DNA of 64,000 nt from JBBDSH01 sp040905045 (GTDB lineage: Bacteria > Pseudomonadota > Gammaproteobacteria > Eutrophobiales > Eutrophobiaceae). The DNA lies in contig JBBDSH010000050.1 in the NCBI GenBank assembly GCA_040905045.1, forward strand, positions 62,001-126,000, written 5' to 3'. Shown here piece by piece: positions 1 through 8,485 of the stretch (position 1 is its first letter; the number at the start of each line of letters is the position of its first letter). A program made the position numbers and the translations under genes. The notes beneath the pieces are model-generated. The model searched no databases and was not told the DNA's origin. It saw only the letters and a program-made list of their open reading frames with translations.

Positions 1-2
1 CC

Positions 3-365
3 GAATGGGATGGCACATTGTTGCGCTACGACGATCCCTGGTGGGAAGATCATTACCCGCCGAACGGCTGGAATTGCCGCTGCTCGGTGGTCCAGCTCGA
101 CGCCGATCAGGCGCAGGCCATCCTCGGTAAATCCGCGCCGGATACGCCGCCCAGCGACCCGGCGCGTGAATGGGTGAACCCGCGTACGGGCGAGGTGCAG
201 CAGGTACCGCGAGGCATCGATCCGGGATGGAACTATCATCCCGGACGCGCGCGCACAGCAAAGCTGAGGCAGGATTTTACGGACAAGGTGCGCGGTGCCG
301 GCACAATCGGCGCCAGCGCTGCAGCGGCACTGGAACGCGCCCTGGATAATTTGAATTTACAGTGA
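3..365 (+). CDS. Mu-like phage minor head protein (gpF/SPP1 gp7 family), 3' end only
   Basis: Only the C-terminal 120 residues are in the window; the frame stays open to the left edge (it reads EWDGTLLRYDD from base 3), so the start lies outside. The stretch PPNGWNCRC followed by a basic/hydrophobic turn is the cysteine-containing signature of Mu gpF / SPP1 gp7 head-morphogenesis proteins, which join portal and capsid during phage assembly. No other phage gene follows; tolA begins 434 bases later. It is therefore either the right end of a prophage or a decayed remnant, and the sequence to the left is needed to decide. The family call rests on one motif. Confidence 0.65.
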   Translation, partial: EWDGTLLRYDDPWWEDHYPPNGWNCRCSVVQLDADQAQAILGKSAPDTPPSDPAREWVNPRTGEVQQVPRGIDPGWNYHPGRARTAKLRQDFTDKVRGAGTIGASAAAALERALDNLNLQ

Positions 366-645
366 TATCAGGACGTTACAGCGAAGATCGATCTTTCGCA
401 CTTCAGGATCGATCTTCCAGTTGAAAGTGCGATCCCTGATCGTTGATAATTCAGCGACTTACAGAATTATGAGATCGCAATCCATCTGTCGCTATGATCG
501 ATGTTCGGAGAAACCATGTGGCGAAGATCGATCTTCCGGAATTTTTGCGCGCCGCTTATAACCATTTGAAACCTGTTTATTTATCCCGTTATATCCCATT
601 TAATCCCGCGCGATCCCGGATCTCAATCCATCTGTCCGATCACAG
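366..645. other. Non-coding spacer with degenerate direct repeats
   Basis: No gene is seen here. Two words recur at similar distances: GCGAAGATCGATCTT at 381-395 and 521-535 (140 bases apart) and CAATCCATCTGTC at 478-490 and 624-636 (146 apart). This suggests an old tandem duplication of about 145 bases. GATCGATC-type palindromes are frequent. The stretch lies between the phage-gene end and a half copy of the palindromic element, so it may be a prophage or rearrangement boundary. Confidence 0.45.
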
Positions 646-777
646 GACGAGCGCGGGACCGAGCCAGGGATGGCTCGGGGAGCGGAAATGCCCCATGACC
701 CTGCCCTTTTCCCCGGTCAATTTCCCATTCTCAATACTTCAGCGACAACCGTACTGGAGTTCGGAACATCCATTCAG
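646..777 (+). repeat. Half copy of the 216-bp palindromic MITE-like element
   Basis: This stretch matches the right half of the full element at 5432-5647. It shares the core GAGCGCGGGACC, a small hairpin (GAGCC/GGCTC around AGGGAT) and the right terminal repeat at 747-777, which differs from the full copy at about four positions. The left half and left terminal repeat are missing. It ends 22 bases before tolA, so it probably sits in the tolA leader. Confidence 0.6.
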
Positions 778-799
778 ACGGGACCGGCGATAGAAATTC

Positions 800-1732
800 A
801 TGCTGTACCGACCCATCCTGTATTCGATCCTCATTCACGCGGCCGTCGCCGGCTTGCTGCTGTTCAGTTTCGAGTTCCCTGCCAGGACCATAGAAACGCC
901 GCAACCGGAACGTAATATCGTCAACGCGGTAGCGGTAGATGAAGAAAAGGTTCAGCAGGAGCTGGATCGTATCAAGGAGCAGGAGGAGCAGGAACGCCGT
1001 GCCGACGAACAGCGCCGGCAGGAACTGAAGCAAATAGAACAACAACGACAGAACGAGGAAAAAAGACTGGCTGAACTGAAAGAACAGCAAAAAAAGGAAA
1101 CCCGGGAACGCGAGGCGGAACAACAGCGCCTGGCGGAACTGCGCAAGGAGCAGCAGGAACTCAAGGAAAAGCAGAAGCGCGAGGCGGAAGAGGAAAGAAA
1201 GCGTCTTGAGGAGGAACGGCGCCGGGCCGAAGAGGAGAAGAAACGCATCGAGGAAGAAAAGCGCCGCGCCGAAGCCGAGAAGAAGCGCATTGAAGAAGAA
1301 CGGCGCCAGGCCGAGGCGGAGAAACAACGCCTGGAGGAAGAGAAAAGAAAGGCGGAAGAAGAACGCAAACGCCGCGAGGCGGAAGAGGCCATGAAGAAAC
1401 AACTGGCCGAGGAACAGCGCCGGCAGGAAGAAGCGCAGGCGCGCGCCGATCAAAGGGTTATCAATGAATACGGCTTGCGCATCCGGGAGGCCATACGGCG
1501 GCAGTTCAATACATCCGGCCTGCCGGAAGGGCTGTCCTGCGTGCTGCAGATCCGTACCATTCCCGGCGGCGACGTGGTGGAGGTGCGGGTGGTCAGTTCC
1601 AGCGGCAACAGCATCTTTGATCGCCGCGCCGAGACCGCCGTTAACAAAGCTTCGCCGCTGCCGGTGCCCGACAACATGCGCGTATTTGAAAAAATGCGTG
1701 AAATTCGATTAACGTTCGATCCGGAACGCTGA
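800..1732 (+). CDS. tolA: TolA, inner-membrane energy transducer of the Tol-Pal system
   Basis: TolA spans the periplasm and couples the TolQR proton channel to TolB and Pal, helping constrict the outer membrane during division. The 310 residues show the three expected parts: an N-terminal membrane anchor (about residues 5-24), a long Lys/Glu/Arg/Ala-rich helix (about 45-215), and a globular C-terminal domain containing GLSCVLQIRTIPGG and a VPDN ending. It starts at ATG 800 with no strong ribosome site, directly after the half MITE. tolB follows after 4 bases. tolQ and tolR, normally just upstream, are absent. Confidence 0.93.
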   Translation: MLYRPILYSILIHAAVAGLLLFSFEFPARTIETPQPERNIVNAVAVDEEKVQQELDRIKEQEEQERRADEQRRQELKQIEQQRQNEEKRLAELKEQQKKETREREAEQQRLAELRKEQQELKEKQKREAEEERKRLEEERRRAEEEKKRIEEEKRRAEAEKKRIEEERRQAEAEKQRLEEEKRKAEEERKRREAEEAMKKQLAEEQRRQEEAQARADQRVINEYGLRIREAIRRQFNTSGLPEGLSCVLQIRTIPGGDVVEVRVVSSSGNSIFDRRAETAVNKASPLPVPDNMRVFEKMREIRLTFDPER

Positions 1733-1736
1733 ATAA

Positions 1737-3050
1737 ATGACAAATACCATGATGAAAAAAACCCTGTTTCTGCTTTTCCTGCTCGCCGGCGGGCAGGCGC
1801 ATGCCGTGCTCGACATCAAGATCACCCAGGGCATGGAACAGGCGCTGCCCATTGCCGTGATCCCCTTTGCCACGGATATTCCCGACGGCGATGTCCTGCC
1901 CGTCGACATGCACGTCACTATCGCCAACGACCTGTCCCGCAGCGGCCGTTTCAAGCCCATGGATGTAGCCGACATGCCGCAGCGGCCGCACCGCTTTCAG
2001 GATGTGAATTTCAGCGACTGGCGTCTGTTGGGGATGGAGAACGTCCTGCTGGGCAATATCAAGCGAATGGAAAACGGCAATTACGAGATCCAGTTCCGCC
2101 TGGTGGATATCTACAGTGGTTCGCAAATCGCCGGCTTTCGCATCCCGGCCGCGAAAAACCAGCTGCGACGTACGGCCCATCGCATCAGCGATATTGTCTT
2201 TGAAAAACTCACCGGCACTCCCGGCGCCTTCGATACCCGTATTGCCTACGTGACGGTGCAAAAAGAAAACGACGGCAAAAAACTGTTTGCCCTGCAGATC
2301 GCCGATGCCGACGGTTTCAATCCCAAGGTATTGCTGGAATCCTCGGAGCCGCTCATGTCCCCGGCCTGGTCGCCGGACGGCCGCAAGCTGGCCTATGTTT
2401 CCTTCGAGGGGAAGAATTCCTCCATTTACATTCAGGACATCACCACAGGCGGGCGCGAGCGCGTCGCCGCCCACGAAGGCATCAACAGCGCCCCGGCATT
2501 CTCCCCGGACGGTACGCGCCTGGCCATGACCCTGTCCAGGGACGGCAATCCCGAGATCTATATTCTGCATCTGTCCGGCAAGCGGCTGCAGCGCGTGACC
2601 CGTAACCGCTCTATCGACACGGAACCGTTCTGGTCGCCGGACGGCGCCAGACTGGCCTTTACATCCGATCGCGGCGGTTCGCCGCAGATCTACGAGGTCA
2701 CGCTCAGGGACGGAAGCGTCAAGCGCCTGACCTTTGATGGCCAGTACAACGCCCGCCCGCGCTATTCCCCGGACGGCAGGTTCATCACCATGGTCCACGG
2801 CAATCAGGGCAATTACCGCATCGCCATCAAGCGTACGGAAGGCGGTTATCCGGACGTGTTGACGCGCGGCAGCCAGGACGAATCCCCCAGCTTCGCGCCC
2901 AACGGCAGCATGATCATCTACGCCACCAGCGGCAGGGGCGGCTCGGAACTGGCGGCGGTATCCGCCGACGGCCGGGTCCACCAGCGCCTGGCCCTGCAGG
3001 AAGGCGAAGTACGGGAGCCGGCCTGGGGGCCGTTCCAGTCCTCGCCGTGA
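1737..3050 (+). CDS. tolB: TolB, periplasmic beta-propeller of Tol-Pal
   Basis: TolB is a soluble periplasmic protein that binds Pal and is displaced by TolA. The 437 residues fit the family length. A signal peptide (KKTLFLLFLLAGGQAHA) precedes an N-terminal alpha/beta domain, followed by repeated propeller blades with the motif SPDG (for example WSPDGRKLAY, WSPDGARLAF, YSPDGRF). ATG codons at 1749 and 1752 are also plausible starts because they give a tighter signal peptide; 1737 lies 4 bases after tolA. pal follows after 72 bases. Confidence 0.95.
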   Translation: MTNTMMKKTLFLLFLLAGGQAHAVLDIKITQGMEQALPIAVIPFATDIPDGDVLPVDMHVTIANDLSRSGRFKPMDVADMPQRPHRFQDVNFSDWRLLGMENVLLGNIKRMENGNYEIQFRLVDIYSGSQIAGFRIPAAKNQLRRTAHRISDIVFEKLTGTPGAFDTRIAYVTVQKENDGKKLFALQIADADGFNPKVLLESSEPLMSPAWSPDGRKLAYVSFEGKNSSIYIQDITTGGRERVAAHEGINSAPAFSPDGTRLAMTLSRDGNPEIYILHLSGKRLQRVTRNRSIDTEPFWSPDGARLAFTSDRGGSPQIYEVTLRDGSVKRLTFDGQYNARPRYSPDGRFITMVHGNQGNYRIAIKRTEGGYPDVLTRGSQDESPSFAPNGSMIIYATSGRGGSELAAVSADGRVHQRLALQEGEVREPAWGPFQSSP

Positions 3051-3122
3051 CCGATTCAACAGATTAATCATTGAGTGGTATGCTTGACCCATTGAACAAC
3101 GGTTCATAAGGAGAACCCGGAC

Positions 3123-3668
3123 ATGACTACACGACTGCTGACCTTTTTACTGCTTACCGGCCTGCTGGCGGCCTGCGGCACAACCCAGGAAACCGAACAG
3201 GACGCCGCTACCGTGGAAGATCGTTCCACCCGTGCCGGCACCGCCGGTGAAAGCGGGGAAGATGACGAGTACAGCCGCACCTACGGCACCGGCGAAGACG
3301 CGCGCGGCAGCTTTGCGGAACTGGATGATCCGGGCAGCATTCTGGCCACGCGTACCGTCTATTTCGATTACGACAGCAGTGATATCCGCGACGAATACCG
3401 GGATGTGGTCGCCGCCCATGCCGAATACCTGGCCGCCAACCCGGATCTGAACGTTTCCCTGGAAGGTCACGCCGACGAACGCGGCTCGCGGGAATACAAT
3501 CTGGCCCTGGGCGAACGCCGCGCCCTGTCGGTAAAACAACAGATGATGGTACTCGGCGCCCGATCCGACCAGATCCGCGTCACCAGTTACGGTGAAGAAC
3601 GCCCGGCCGTGGAGGGCACCGGCGAATCCGTCTGGAGTCAGAACCGGCGCGTGGAAATCCTTTATTAA
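3123..3668 (+). CDS. pal: Pal, peptidoglycan-associated outer-membrane lipoprotein
   Basis: Pal anchors the outer membrane to peptidoglycan through its OmpA-like domain and is the downstream partner of TolB. The 181 residues begin with a lipoprotein signal ending in the lipobox LLAAC. An acidic, flexible linker follows (about residues 20-70), then the OmpA domain with VYFDYDSSDI and the peptidoglycan-binding region NVSLEGHADERGSREYN, ending in NRRVEI. AAGGAG stands 8 bases before the ATG. The position between tolB and cpoB is canonical. Confidence 0.96.
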   Translation: MTTRLLTFLLLTGLLAACGTTQETEQDAATVEDRSTRAGTAGESGEDDEYSRTYGTGEDARGSFAELDDPGSILATRTVYFDYDSSDIRDEYRDVVAAHAEYLAANPDLNVSLEGHADERGSREYNLALGERRALSVKQQMMVLGARSDQIRVTSYGEERPAVEGTGESVWSQNRRVEILY

Positions 3669-3688
3669 CCAGGCCTGGAGGCGGAATC

Positions 3689-4672
3689 TTGCTGAACCGA
3701 TATCGATACAGCCTCGTTGTTTTCTGTGTGGCAGGAATGCTGTCTGCGCAGATCGCGGCCCAGGAGGATGAACAACCCACTATCGAACAGCGTCTGGATC
3801 GCATGGAGCGCCTGCTCTCGAGCCAGGGTTTGATGGGTATGCTGGAGCAGCTTCAGGATCTGCAGGAAGAAGTCCGCCAGTTGCGCGGTGAGATGGAAGT
3901 GCAGAATCACAAAATCGATCAAATGCAGCAGCGCCAGCGCAATCTGTATGCGGACATCGACCAGCGCCTGCGGCGGCTCCAGTCGGGTGGTTCCGCTACC
4001 GCGGACACGGCGCCGGCCGGGAACGCGGGTGATGACGCCGACAGTCCGCCGCTGGCCACCCTGTCACCGATCATCGGCGACGATACGGCGGGTCGGAGCA
4101 GCGACAGCGCCCTGACCGTGGAGATCACCGGGGAAAGCAACGGCGAGTCCGGGGCCGCGCCGCGGGCCGAGGACACAGCCCCGGATGAAACAGTGGCAGG
4201 TGATGACGCCGCCGCGGATATTCAGCCGGCGGCAATAGAACACGCCACACTCGTAAGCCCGGTGCAGATCCGGGCGCAATATCAGGAAGCCTTCGGATTA
4301 CTGAAGCAGTCCCGCTATGATCAGGCCATCCGCAGATTCACCGAATTCCTGTCCGCCCATCCCGACAGCGACTATTCCGACAACGCCCAGTACTGGCTGG
4401 CGGAGGCCTATTACGTCACCCGGGACTTCGAACCGGCGCTGGAGGAATACCGTAAACTGGTTAACAATTATCCCGACAGTCAGAAACTGACCCACGGCCT
4501 GCTCAAAATCGGTTACACCCTGCAGGAACTGGACAGGCCGGACGAGGCGAAACAGCAGTTGCAGGACTTGATCGAGAAACATCCGGGCACCACCGCCGCG
4601 CGCCTGGCGGAGGAACGGTTGCAGCGCATGAGTGCCGCCGCCGCTGATGTATCCTCCGGGTCGTCGGAATAA
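3689..4672 (+). CDS. cpoB: CpoB (YbgF), Tol-Pal coordinator
   Basis: CpoB is a periplasmic protein that coordinates Tol with PBP1B-dependent peptidoglycan synthesis. Residues 1-25 form a signal peptide (VVFCVAGMLSAQIAAQ). A short trimerising coiled coil follows (about 30-95, heptads such as RMERLL and QMQQRQRNLYADIDQRLRRL). A long low-complexity Ala/Asp/Gly linker (about 98-190) leads to three TPR-like repeats (about 195-320, YDQAIRRFTEFLSAHPDS and following). TTG at 3689 is chosen because TGGAGG lies just upstream and it gives the complete signal peptide. The linker is longer than usual. Confidence 0.92.
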   Translation: MLNRYRYSLVVFCVAGMLSAQIAAQEDEQPTIEQRLDRMERLLSSQGLMGMLEQLQDLQEEVRQLRGEMEVQNHKIDQMQQRQRNLYADIDQRLRRLQSGGSATADTAPAGNAGDDADSPPLATLSPIIGDDTAGRSSDSALTVEITGESNGESGAAPRAEDTAPDETVAGDDAAADIQPAAIEHATLVSPVQIRAQYQEAFGLLKQSRYDQAIRRFTEFLSAHPDSDYSDNAQYWLAEAYYVTRDFEPALEEYRKLVNNYPDSQKLTHGLLKIGYTLQELDRPDEAKQQLQDLIEKHPGTTAARLAEERLQRMSAAAADVSSGSSE

Positions 4673-4682
4673 TAACCTTTCC

Positions 4683-5366
4683 ATGAGCGCAACCATGGCC
4701 ACCGTAGAGCAGCCCGGCGTCCTCAACCGGACCCTGCGTATCAACGAGATTTTTCTGTCCTTGCAGGGCGAGACCGGCAAGACCGGCCTGCCCACGGCTT
4801 TTATCCGCCTGACCGGCTGCCCGCTGCGCTGCACCTACTGCGATACCGAATACGCCTTTTATAAAGGCGAAAAACAAACCATCGGCGCCATCATGCAGAC
4901 CATCGCCGGATACCGCACCCGCCATGTCACCGTCACCGGCGGCGAACCCCTGGCGCAGAAAGACTGCATCCCGTTACTGGCGCATCTCTGCAATGAAGGC
5001 TATCAGGTATCACTGGAAACCAGCGGCGCCATGGATATCTCCGGCATCGACCCGCGCGTAATGAAAGTCCTCGATCTGAAAACACCGGCATCCGGTGAAG
5101 AAAGCAAAAACCGCTTCGAGAACCTGAAACACATCGACGGACAGGATCAGATCAAGTTCGTCATTTGTGATCGCGAGGATTACGATTGGTCGAAGATGGT
5201 CCTCAATCAATACCAGTTGAACGAACGCTGCGAGGTTCTCTTCTCACCGAGTCATGATCAACTGCCGGCCGCGCAACTGGCCGACTGGATCCTTGAAGAC
5301 AAGCTGCCCGTGCGTTTCCAGATCCAGCTGCACAAATACCTCTGGGGCGATGTGCCGGGCAAATAA
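4683..5366 (+). CDS. queE: QueE, 7-carboxy-7-deazaguanine synthase
   Basis: QueE is a radical-SAM enzyme that contracts 6-carboxytetrahydropterin to 7-carboxy-7-deazaguanine in the queuosine pathway. The cluster motif CPLRCTYC, of the form CxxxCxxC, is followed by DTEYAF; VTGGEP is the SAM-binding glycine motif, and the C-terminal FQIQLHKYLW is typical. ATG 4683 gives 227 residues; an in-frame ATG at 4632 would overlap cpoB and add an unrelated leader. queE and queC next to tol-pal is the common gammaproteobacterial arrangement. Confidence 0.95.
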   Translation: MSATMATVEQPGVLNRTLRINEIFLSLQGETGKTGLPTAFIRLTGCPLRCTYCDTEYAFYKGEKQTIGAIMQTIAGYRTRHVTVTGGEPLAQKDCIPLLAHLCNEGYQVSLETSGAMDISGIDPRVMKVLDLKTPASGEESKNRFENLKHIDGQDQIKFVICDREDYDWSKMVLNQYQLNERCEVLFSPSHDQLPAAQLADWILEDKLPVRFQIQLHKYLWGDVPGK

Positions 5367-5431
5367 CTGCCAGGCTCGGGTGTCAGGATCAGGGCTTTAT
5401 TTATAATTCATGTTTCCCTCTGAGATAAACC

Positions 5432-5647
5432 CTAAATAAGTGTTCCGAATTCCAGTACAGTTACAGTCCGGCTCGAAGACAGGCCGGGATCATGGTGTTG
5501 GAGCGACTAGCGCCATGGATGAGCGCGGGACCGGGCCAGGGACGGCCCGGGGAGCGGAAACACCATGATCCCGGCCTGTCTTCCGGCCAATGTCTCATAC
5601 TCCCTGTTTCAACGACAACTGTACTGGAATTCGGAACATCTATTTAG
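5432..5647. repeat. 216-bp MITE-like palindromic element between queE and queC
   Basis: The terminal inverted repeats are 31 bases (5432-5462 and 5617-5647, two mismatches), with a perfect 22-base core (5441-5462 and 5617-5638). Inside is a perfect 25-base inverted repeat (5475-5499 and 5559-5583), and within that a CCGGGCC/GGCCCGG hairpin (5531-5537 and 5544-5550). It encodes nothing visible. The whole transcript could fold into one long stem. The rest of the 353-base queE-queC gap (5367-5431, 5648-5719) has no gene; 5648-5719 is GC-rich with a CCGGGGCAGG word. Confidence 0.75.
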
Positions 5648-5719
5648 TTGTGGGAGCGGCGACCCCGGCTTACTACATGCCGGGGCAGGCCCCGCCGCTA
5701 ATCCGGTCATGGCCCGGCC

Positions 5720-6397
5720 ATGAAAGCTGTCGTTTTATTGTCCGGCGGGCTCGATTCCGCCACCACGCTTGCTATCGCCCGCGACCAAGGTTACGACTGC
5801 CATGTCCTCAGCTTTGACTATGGCCAGCGCCACGAATCCGAACTGCAGGCGGCACGGCGTGTTGCCGAAAGCATGAACGTTGTCGAACACAGGATCCTTG
5901 AGATTGATCTGACCCAAATCGGCGGTTCGGCCCTGACGGATAACAGCATCGACATACCCGAAGAGCCGGGCGAGGGTATCCCCGTCACTTACGTCCCGGC
6001 ACGCAATACCATATTCCTGTCCTTCGCCCTGGCTTACGCGGAGGTAATCGGCGCCGGCAATATCTTTATCGGCGTCAACGCCGTGGATTATTCTGGCTAC
6101 CCCGACTGCCGTCCGGAATACATCCGTGCCTTCGAGACAATGGCCAATCTCGCCACCAAAACCGGCGTGGAAGGCAACAAACTGACCATACATACGCCGC
6201 TCATGGATCTCAGTAAAGCGGAGATCATAAAAAAGGGGGCAGGCCTGGGCGTGGATTATTCACTCACCGTTTCCTGCTACCAGGCAGACAGCGAAGGCCG
6301 CGCCTGCGGCGTCTGCGATTCCTGCCGATTCAGGAAACAGGGTTTCCTGGATGCCGGCATCCCCGATCCGACGGTATATTTTTCCCATGATAAATAA
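5720..6397 (+). CDS. queC: QueC, 7-cyano-7-deazaguanine (preQ0) synthase
   Basis: QueC uses ATP to convert 7-carboxy-7-deazaguanine and ammonia to preQ0, the step after QueE. The N-terminal pyrophosphatase loop LLSGGLDSAT is at residues 7-16. YVPARNTIFLS is a second conserved block, and the zinc-binding cysteines occur near the end (C-x8-CGVCDSC). At 225 residues it is of normal length. Start ATG 5720 lies in a GC-rich leader 73 bases after the palindromic element and has only a weak ribosome site, so translation may depend on the leader structure. Confidence 0.95.
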   Translation: MKAVVLLSGGLDSATTLAIARDQGYDCHVLSFDYGQRHESELQAARRVAESMNVVEHRILEIDLTQIGGSALTDNSIDIPEEPGEGIPVTYVPARNTIFLSFALAYAEVIGAGNIFIGVNAVDYSGYPDCRPEYIRAFETMANLATKTGVEGNKLTIHTPLMDLSKAEIIKKGAGLGVDYSLTVSCYQADSEGRACGVCDSCRFRKQGFLDAGIPDPTVYFSHDK

Positions 6398-6420
6398 ATA
6401 ACCGGTATCGCTTGCCCGTA

Positions 6421-6882
6421 ATGACCGACAAAGCAGCCGTCTTCAGAAAATACGTTTTCGACGAGATGTCGAAATTCAGGCAGCCCGAGCATCTGCGCAA
6501 CTTCATCGAATCACTGGATGATGGGCAGATCGAGACGCTATGCGACTGGTTGTCCGCGTGGCGGAATAACGAAATGCATCGTTTCATCGGCCAGAGCCCT
6601 CGGGAGTGGAAGATTGCGGACGTGCCTATCTCAAAGATCAAGGTCGGGGACGTGAACGAAATCGTCAAACCAATGCTGAAAAGAAACCGTTACCGGCTCG
6701 ACGCCATCGCCGCCGATCCCGAGATCGGCAATCACTTCGAGTTCGCCTGGCCCCACAAATATCAACCCGGCGAACTGATCGCCGTAAAACAGGGCAACAT
6801 GTACCTGCTGAAAGACGGTATTCACCGCGCCATCCGGGCAGCCTGTGACGGCACGACCGAATTCAGGCTCATGTATTACTGA
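6421..6882 (+). CDS. Small protein with a ParB-like GxHR segment, function unknown
   Basis: I do not recognise the whole protein (153 residues from ATG 6421; TTG 6412 would add three). The first 60 residues are helical and charged. Residues about 65-150 contain PISKIKVGDVNEI and, near the end, YLLKDGIHRAIRA, which resembles the DGxHR core of ParB/sulfiredoxin-fold domains found in small nuclease or ATPase proteins. The other ParB motifs are not obvious, so function stays open. It lies 23 bases after queC and may be cotranscribed with it. Confidence 0.55.
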   Translation: MTDKAAVFRKYVFDEMSKFRQPEHLRNFIESLDDGQIETLCDWLSAWRNNEMHRFIGQSPREWKIADVPISKIKVGDVNEIVKPMLKRNRYRLDAIAADPEIGNHFEFAWPHKYQPGELIAVKQGNMYLLKDGIHRAIRAACDGTTEFRLMYY

Positions 6883-6917
6883 ATCCTTTTACCGGTTCAC
6901 CTTCGAACATTAACCTG

Positions 6918-7412
6918 ATGCCCCGCTATTCCATTCCCGCACAATGCCTCGGCCTTGCCGGCTGGCTGGCACTGACGTTTGCCGCCGCGGCAATCGGCGG
7001 CATCGCATCCGCCGCCGCGGGTGATTTTTATATACAACTCGCGCGTCCTGTTTGGGCGCCCCCGGGCTGGCTGTTCGCGCCGGCCTGGACAACGCTCTAT
7101 ATTCTTATGGCCGTCTCCGCCTGGCTGGTCTGGAGAAAACACGGTTTTCAAAACGCACGCACGGCCCTGATTTTTTTCATGATCCAGCTTGCCGTTAATG
7201 CATTATGGACCTGGCTGTTCTTTGTCTGGCGTATGGGTGGGGTGGCGTTTGCGGAGATCCTGCTTCTCTGGGTCCTGATCGCAGTAACCATGGCCGCGTT
7301 CCGCCGGCTGCATACGCCGGCCGCCATTCTGCTGCTGCCTTACCTGGCCTGGGTTACCTATGCGGCGGCGCTCACTTTTTCAGTATGGATACTGAATCCG
7401 GATATCTTATAG
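6918..7412 (+). CDS. tspO: TspO/MBR family tryptophan-rich membrane protein
   Basis: TspO proteins are five-helix membrane proteins that bind porphyrins and sterol-like ligands and act in stress or tetrapyrrole handling. The 164 residues show five hydrophobic helices and the family signatures RPVWAPPGWLFAPAWTTLY in loop 1 and NALWTWLFF in helix 3, with a C-terminal WVTYAAALTFSVW-x-LN. It is alone between the ParB-like gene (35 bases upstream) and a remnant region. The next 210 bases hold no gene. Confidence 0.9.
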   Translation: MPRYSIPAQCLGLAGWLALTFAAAAIGGIASAAAGDFYIQLARPVWAPPGWLFAPAWTTLYILMAVSAWLVWRKHGFQNARTALIFFMIQLAVNALWTWLFFVWRMGGVAFAEILLLWVLIAVTMAAFRRLHTPAAILLLPYLAWVTYAAALTFSVWILNPDIL

Positions 7413-7622
7413 CTGCGAGAGCACAATTCTCTCCTGGAAGTTCTTCAGCATCGTCTTCCACCGGATTGCAGAAACACTTTGTATATTAATGAATAATTAA
7501 ACATTCAGGTGTCGATTGACATTGTGTCAATCTTGTTCGTAAATGTTACGACTCCATCACAATTTTGTGAGCTATACCTCTTTAATGGGAATCTCAAACG
7601 AGACAACCTGCGCTTCTTCCAC

Positions 7623-7751
7623 ATGAGTGTCTTGAACGAAACCGAAATCCGTACTCTCAATGAAGCGCTCGACGACGAATATCGGGCCTTGGCAACCTAC
7701 GACCAAATGCTGGCGGATTTCGTTGATGTGCAGCCGTTCCATCTTGCATGA
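7623..7751 (+). pseudogene. 5' fragment of a ferritin-like DUF2202 gene
   Basis: ATG 7623 opens a 42-residue frame with LNETEIRTLNEALDDEYRA followed by LATYDQMLADFVDVQPF, which looks like the first helix of DUF2202 ferritin-like proteins. The frame then reads HLA and stops. Family members continue with a metal-ligand helix, which is missing. The stop overlaps the beginning of the methyltransferase frame. I take it as a remnant cut by deletion; the family assignment is from memory of the N-terminal pattern. Confidence 0.5.
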
Positions 7752-7762
7752 GGCATTACTCC

Positions 7763-8425
7763 ATGGCTAAAGACGCTCCTTTCGAGACCCACCATCAACG
7801 CTATGAGGCGTGGTTCGGTGAACACGAGGCAGCCTATATTTCGGAACTGCTCGCTCTGCGCCCATTCATACCCTGGGAGGGACGGGGGCTTGAGATCGGG
7901 GTGGGCAGCGGCCGTTTTGCCGCCCCGTTGGGCATTCAGGTCGGGCTGGATCCCTCGCCGGCGATGCTGAGTCATGCCGCCGCACGCGGCATAGAAACCG
8001 TGGAAGGTATTGCCGAAAACCTGCCCTTCACCGATTGCAGTTTCGACCATAGCCTGGTAGTGACTACGATCTGTTTCGTGGATTCCGCGGAAAAGATGCT
8101 TGCTGAAGCGTACCGGGTTCTGAAGCCGGAAGGGCGTCTGATAATCGGCTTCATCGACAGAGAGAGCGACATAGGGCAGGATTATCTGGCGCATCAGGAC
8201 ACGAGTATCTTTTACCGCAACGCCACGTTTTATTCCGCCGGCGAAGTAGAGCAACTGCTGCTGGAGACCGGTTTCTCAATCGACACGTGGGCACAGACGC
8301 TCGCCAATCCCCTGCCTGAGACCCGGACAATCGAACCACTGTATCCGGGACGGGGCCGCTGTGCGTTCGTGGTCGTCACGGCCGCGAAACAGACTGCGTA
8401 CGAATCGATCGCAAAACCGGTTTGA
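7763..8425 (+). CDS. Class I SAM-dependent methyltransferase
   Basis: The 220 residues carry motif I GLEIGVGSGRFAAPLG (SAM-binding glycines), motif II VGLDPSPAML, an AENLPFTDCSFDH motif III and LKPEGRLIIGFIDRES, as in Methyltransf_11 proteins. The substrate cannot be read from sequence. ATG 7763 is preferred because it opens the conserved body; ATG 7748, five codons earlier, overlaps the remnant stop. It stands alone; chaB follows convergently. Confidence 0.85.
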   Translation: MAKDAPFETHHQRYEAWFGEHEAAYISELLALRPFIPWEGRGLEIGVGSGRFAAPLGIQVGLDPSPAMLSHAAARGIETVEGIAENLPFTDCSFDHSLVVTTICFVDSAEKMLAEAYRVLKPEGRLIIGFIDRESDIGQDYLAHQDTSIFYRNATFYSAGEVEQLLLETGFSIDTWAQTLANPLPETRTIEPLYPGRGRCAFVVVTAAKQTAYESIAKPV

Positions 8426-8485
8426 TTGATACAACGATAAATTTATTAACCCATCAGAAAGGGGATGACGATATGTCGACCTTAG

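Noticed and set aside
1..800. Intact prophage
   Set aside because: Only the end of one phage-like gene is in the window and housekeeping genes follow at once; the left side cannot be seen.
731..1453. Long open frames antisense to tolA (for example 240 and 146 codons)
   Set aside because: They are Leu/Phe- or Ser/Arg-rich shadows of the Lys/Glu-rich coiled-coil codons of tolA and have no independent features.
1641..3107. A 488-codon open frame antisense to tolB
   Set aside because: It covers a clear tolB gene. High GC in third positions leaves long antisense frames open; no family motif is seen.
5648..5719. Riboswitch (preQ1 type) in the queC leader
   Set aside because: The leader is GC-rich and lacks the compact pseudoknot sequence pattern; the palindromic element explains the visible structure.
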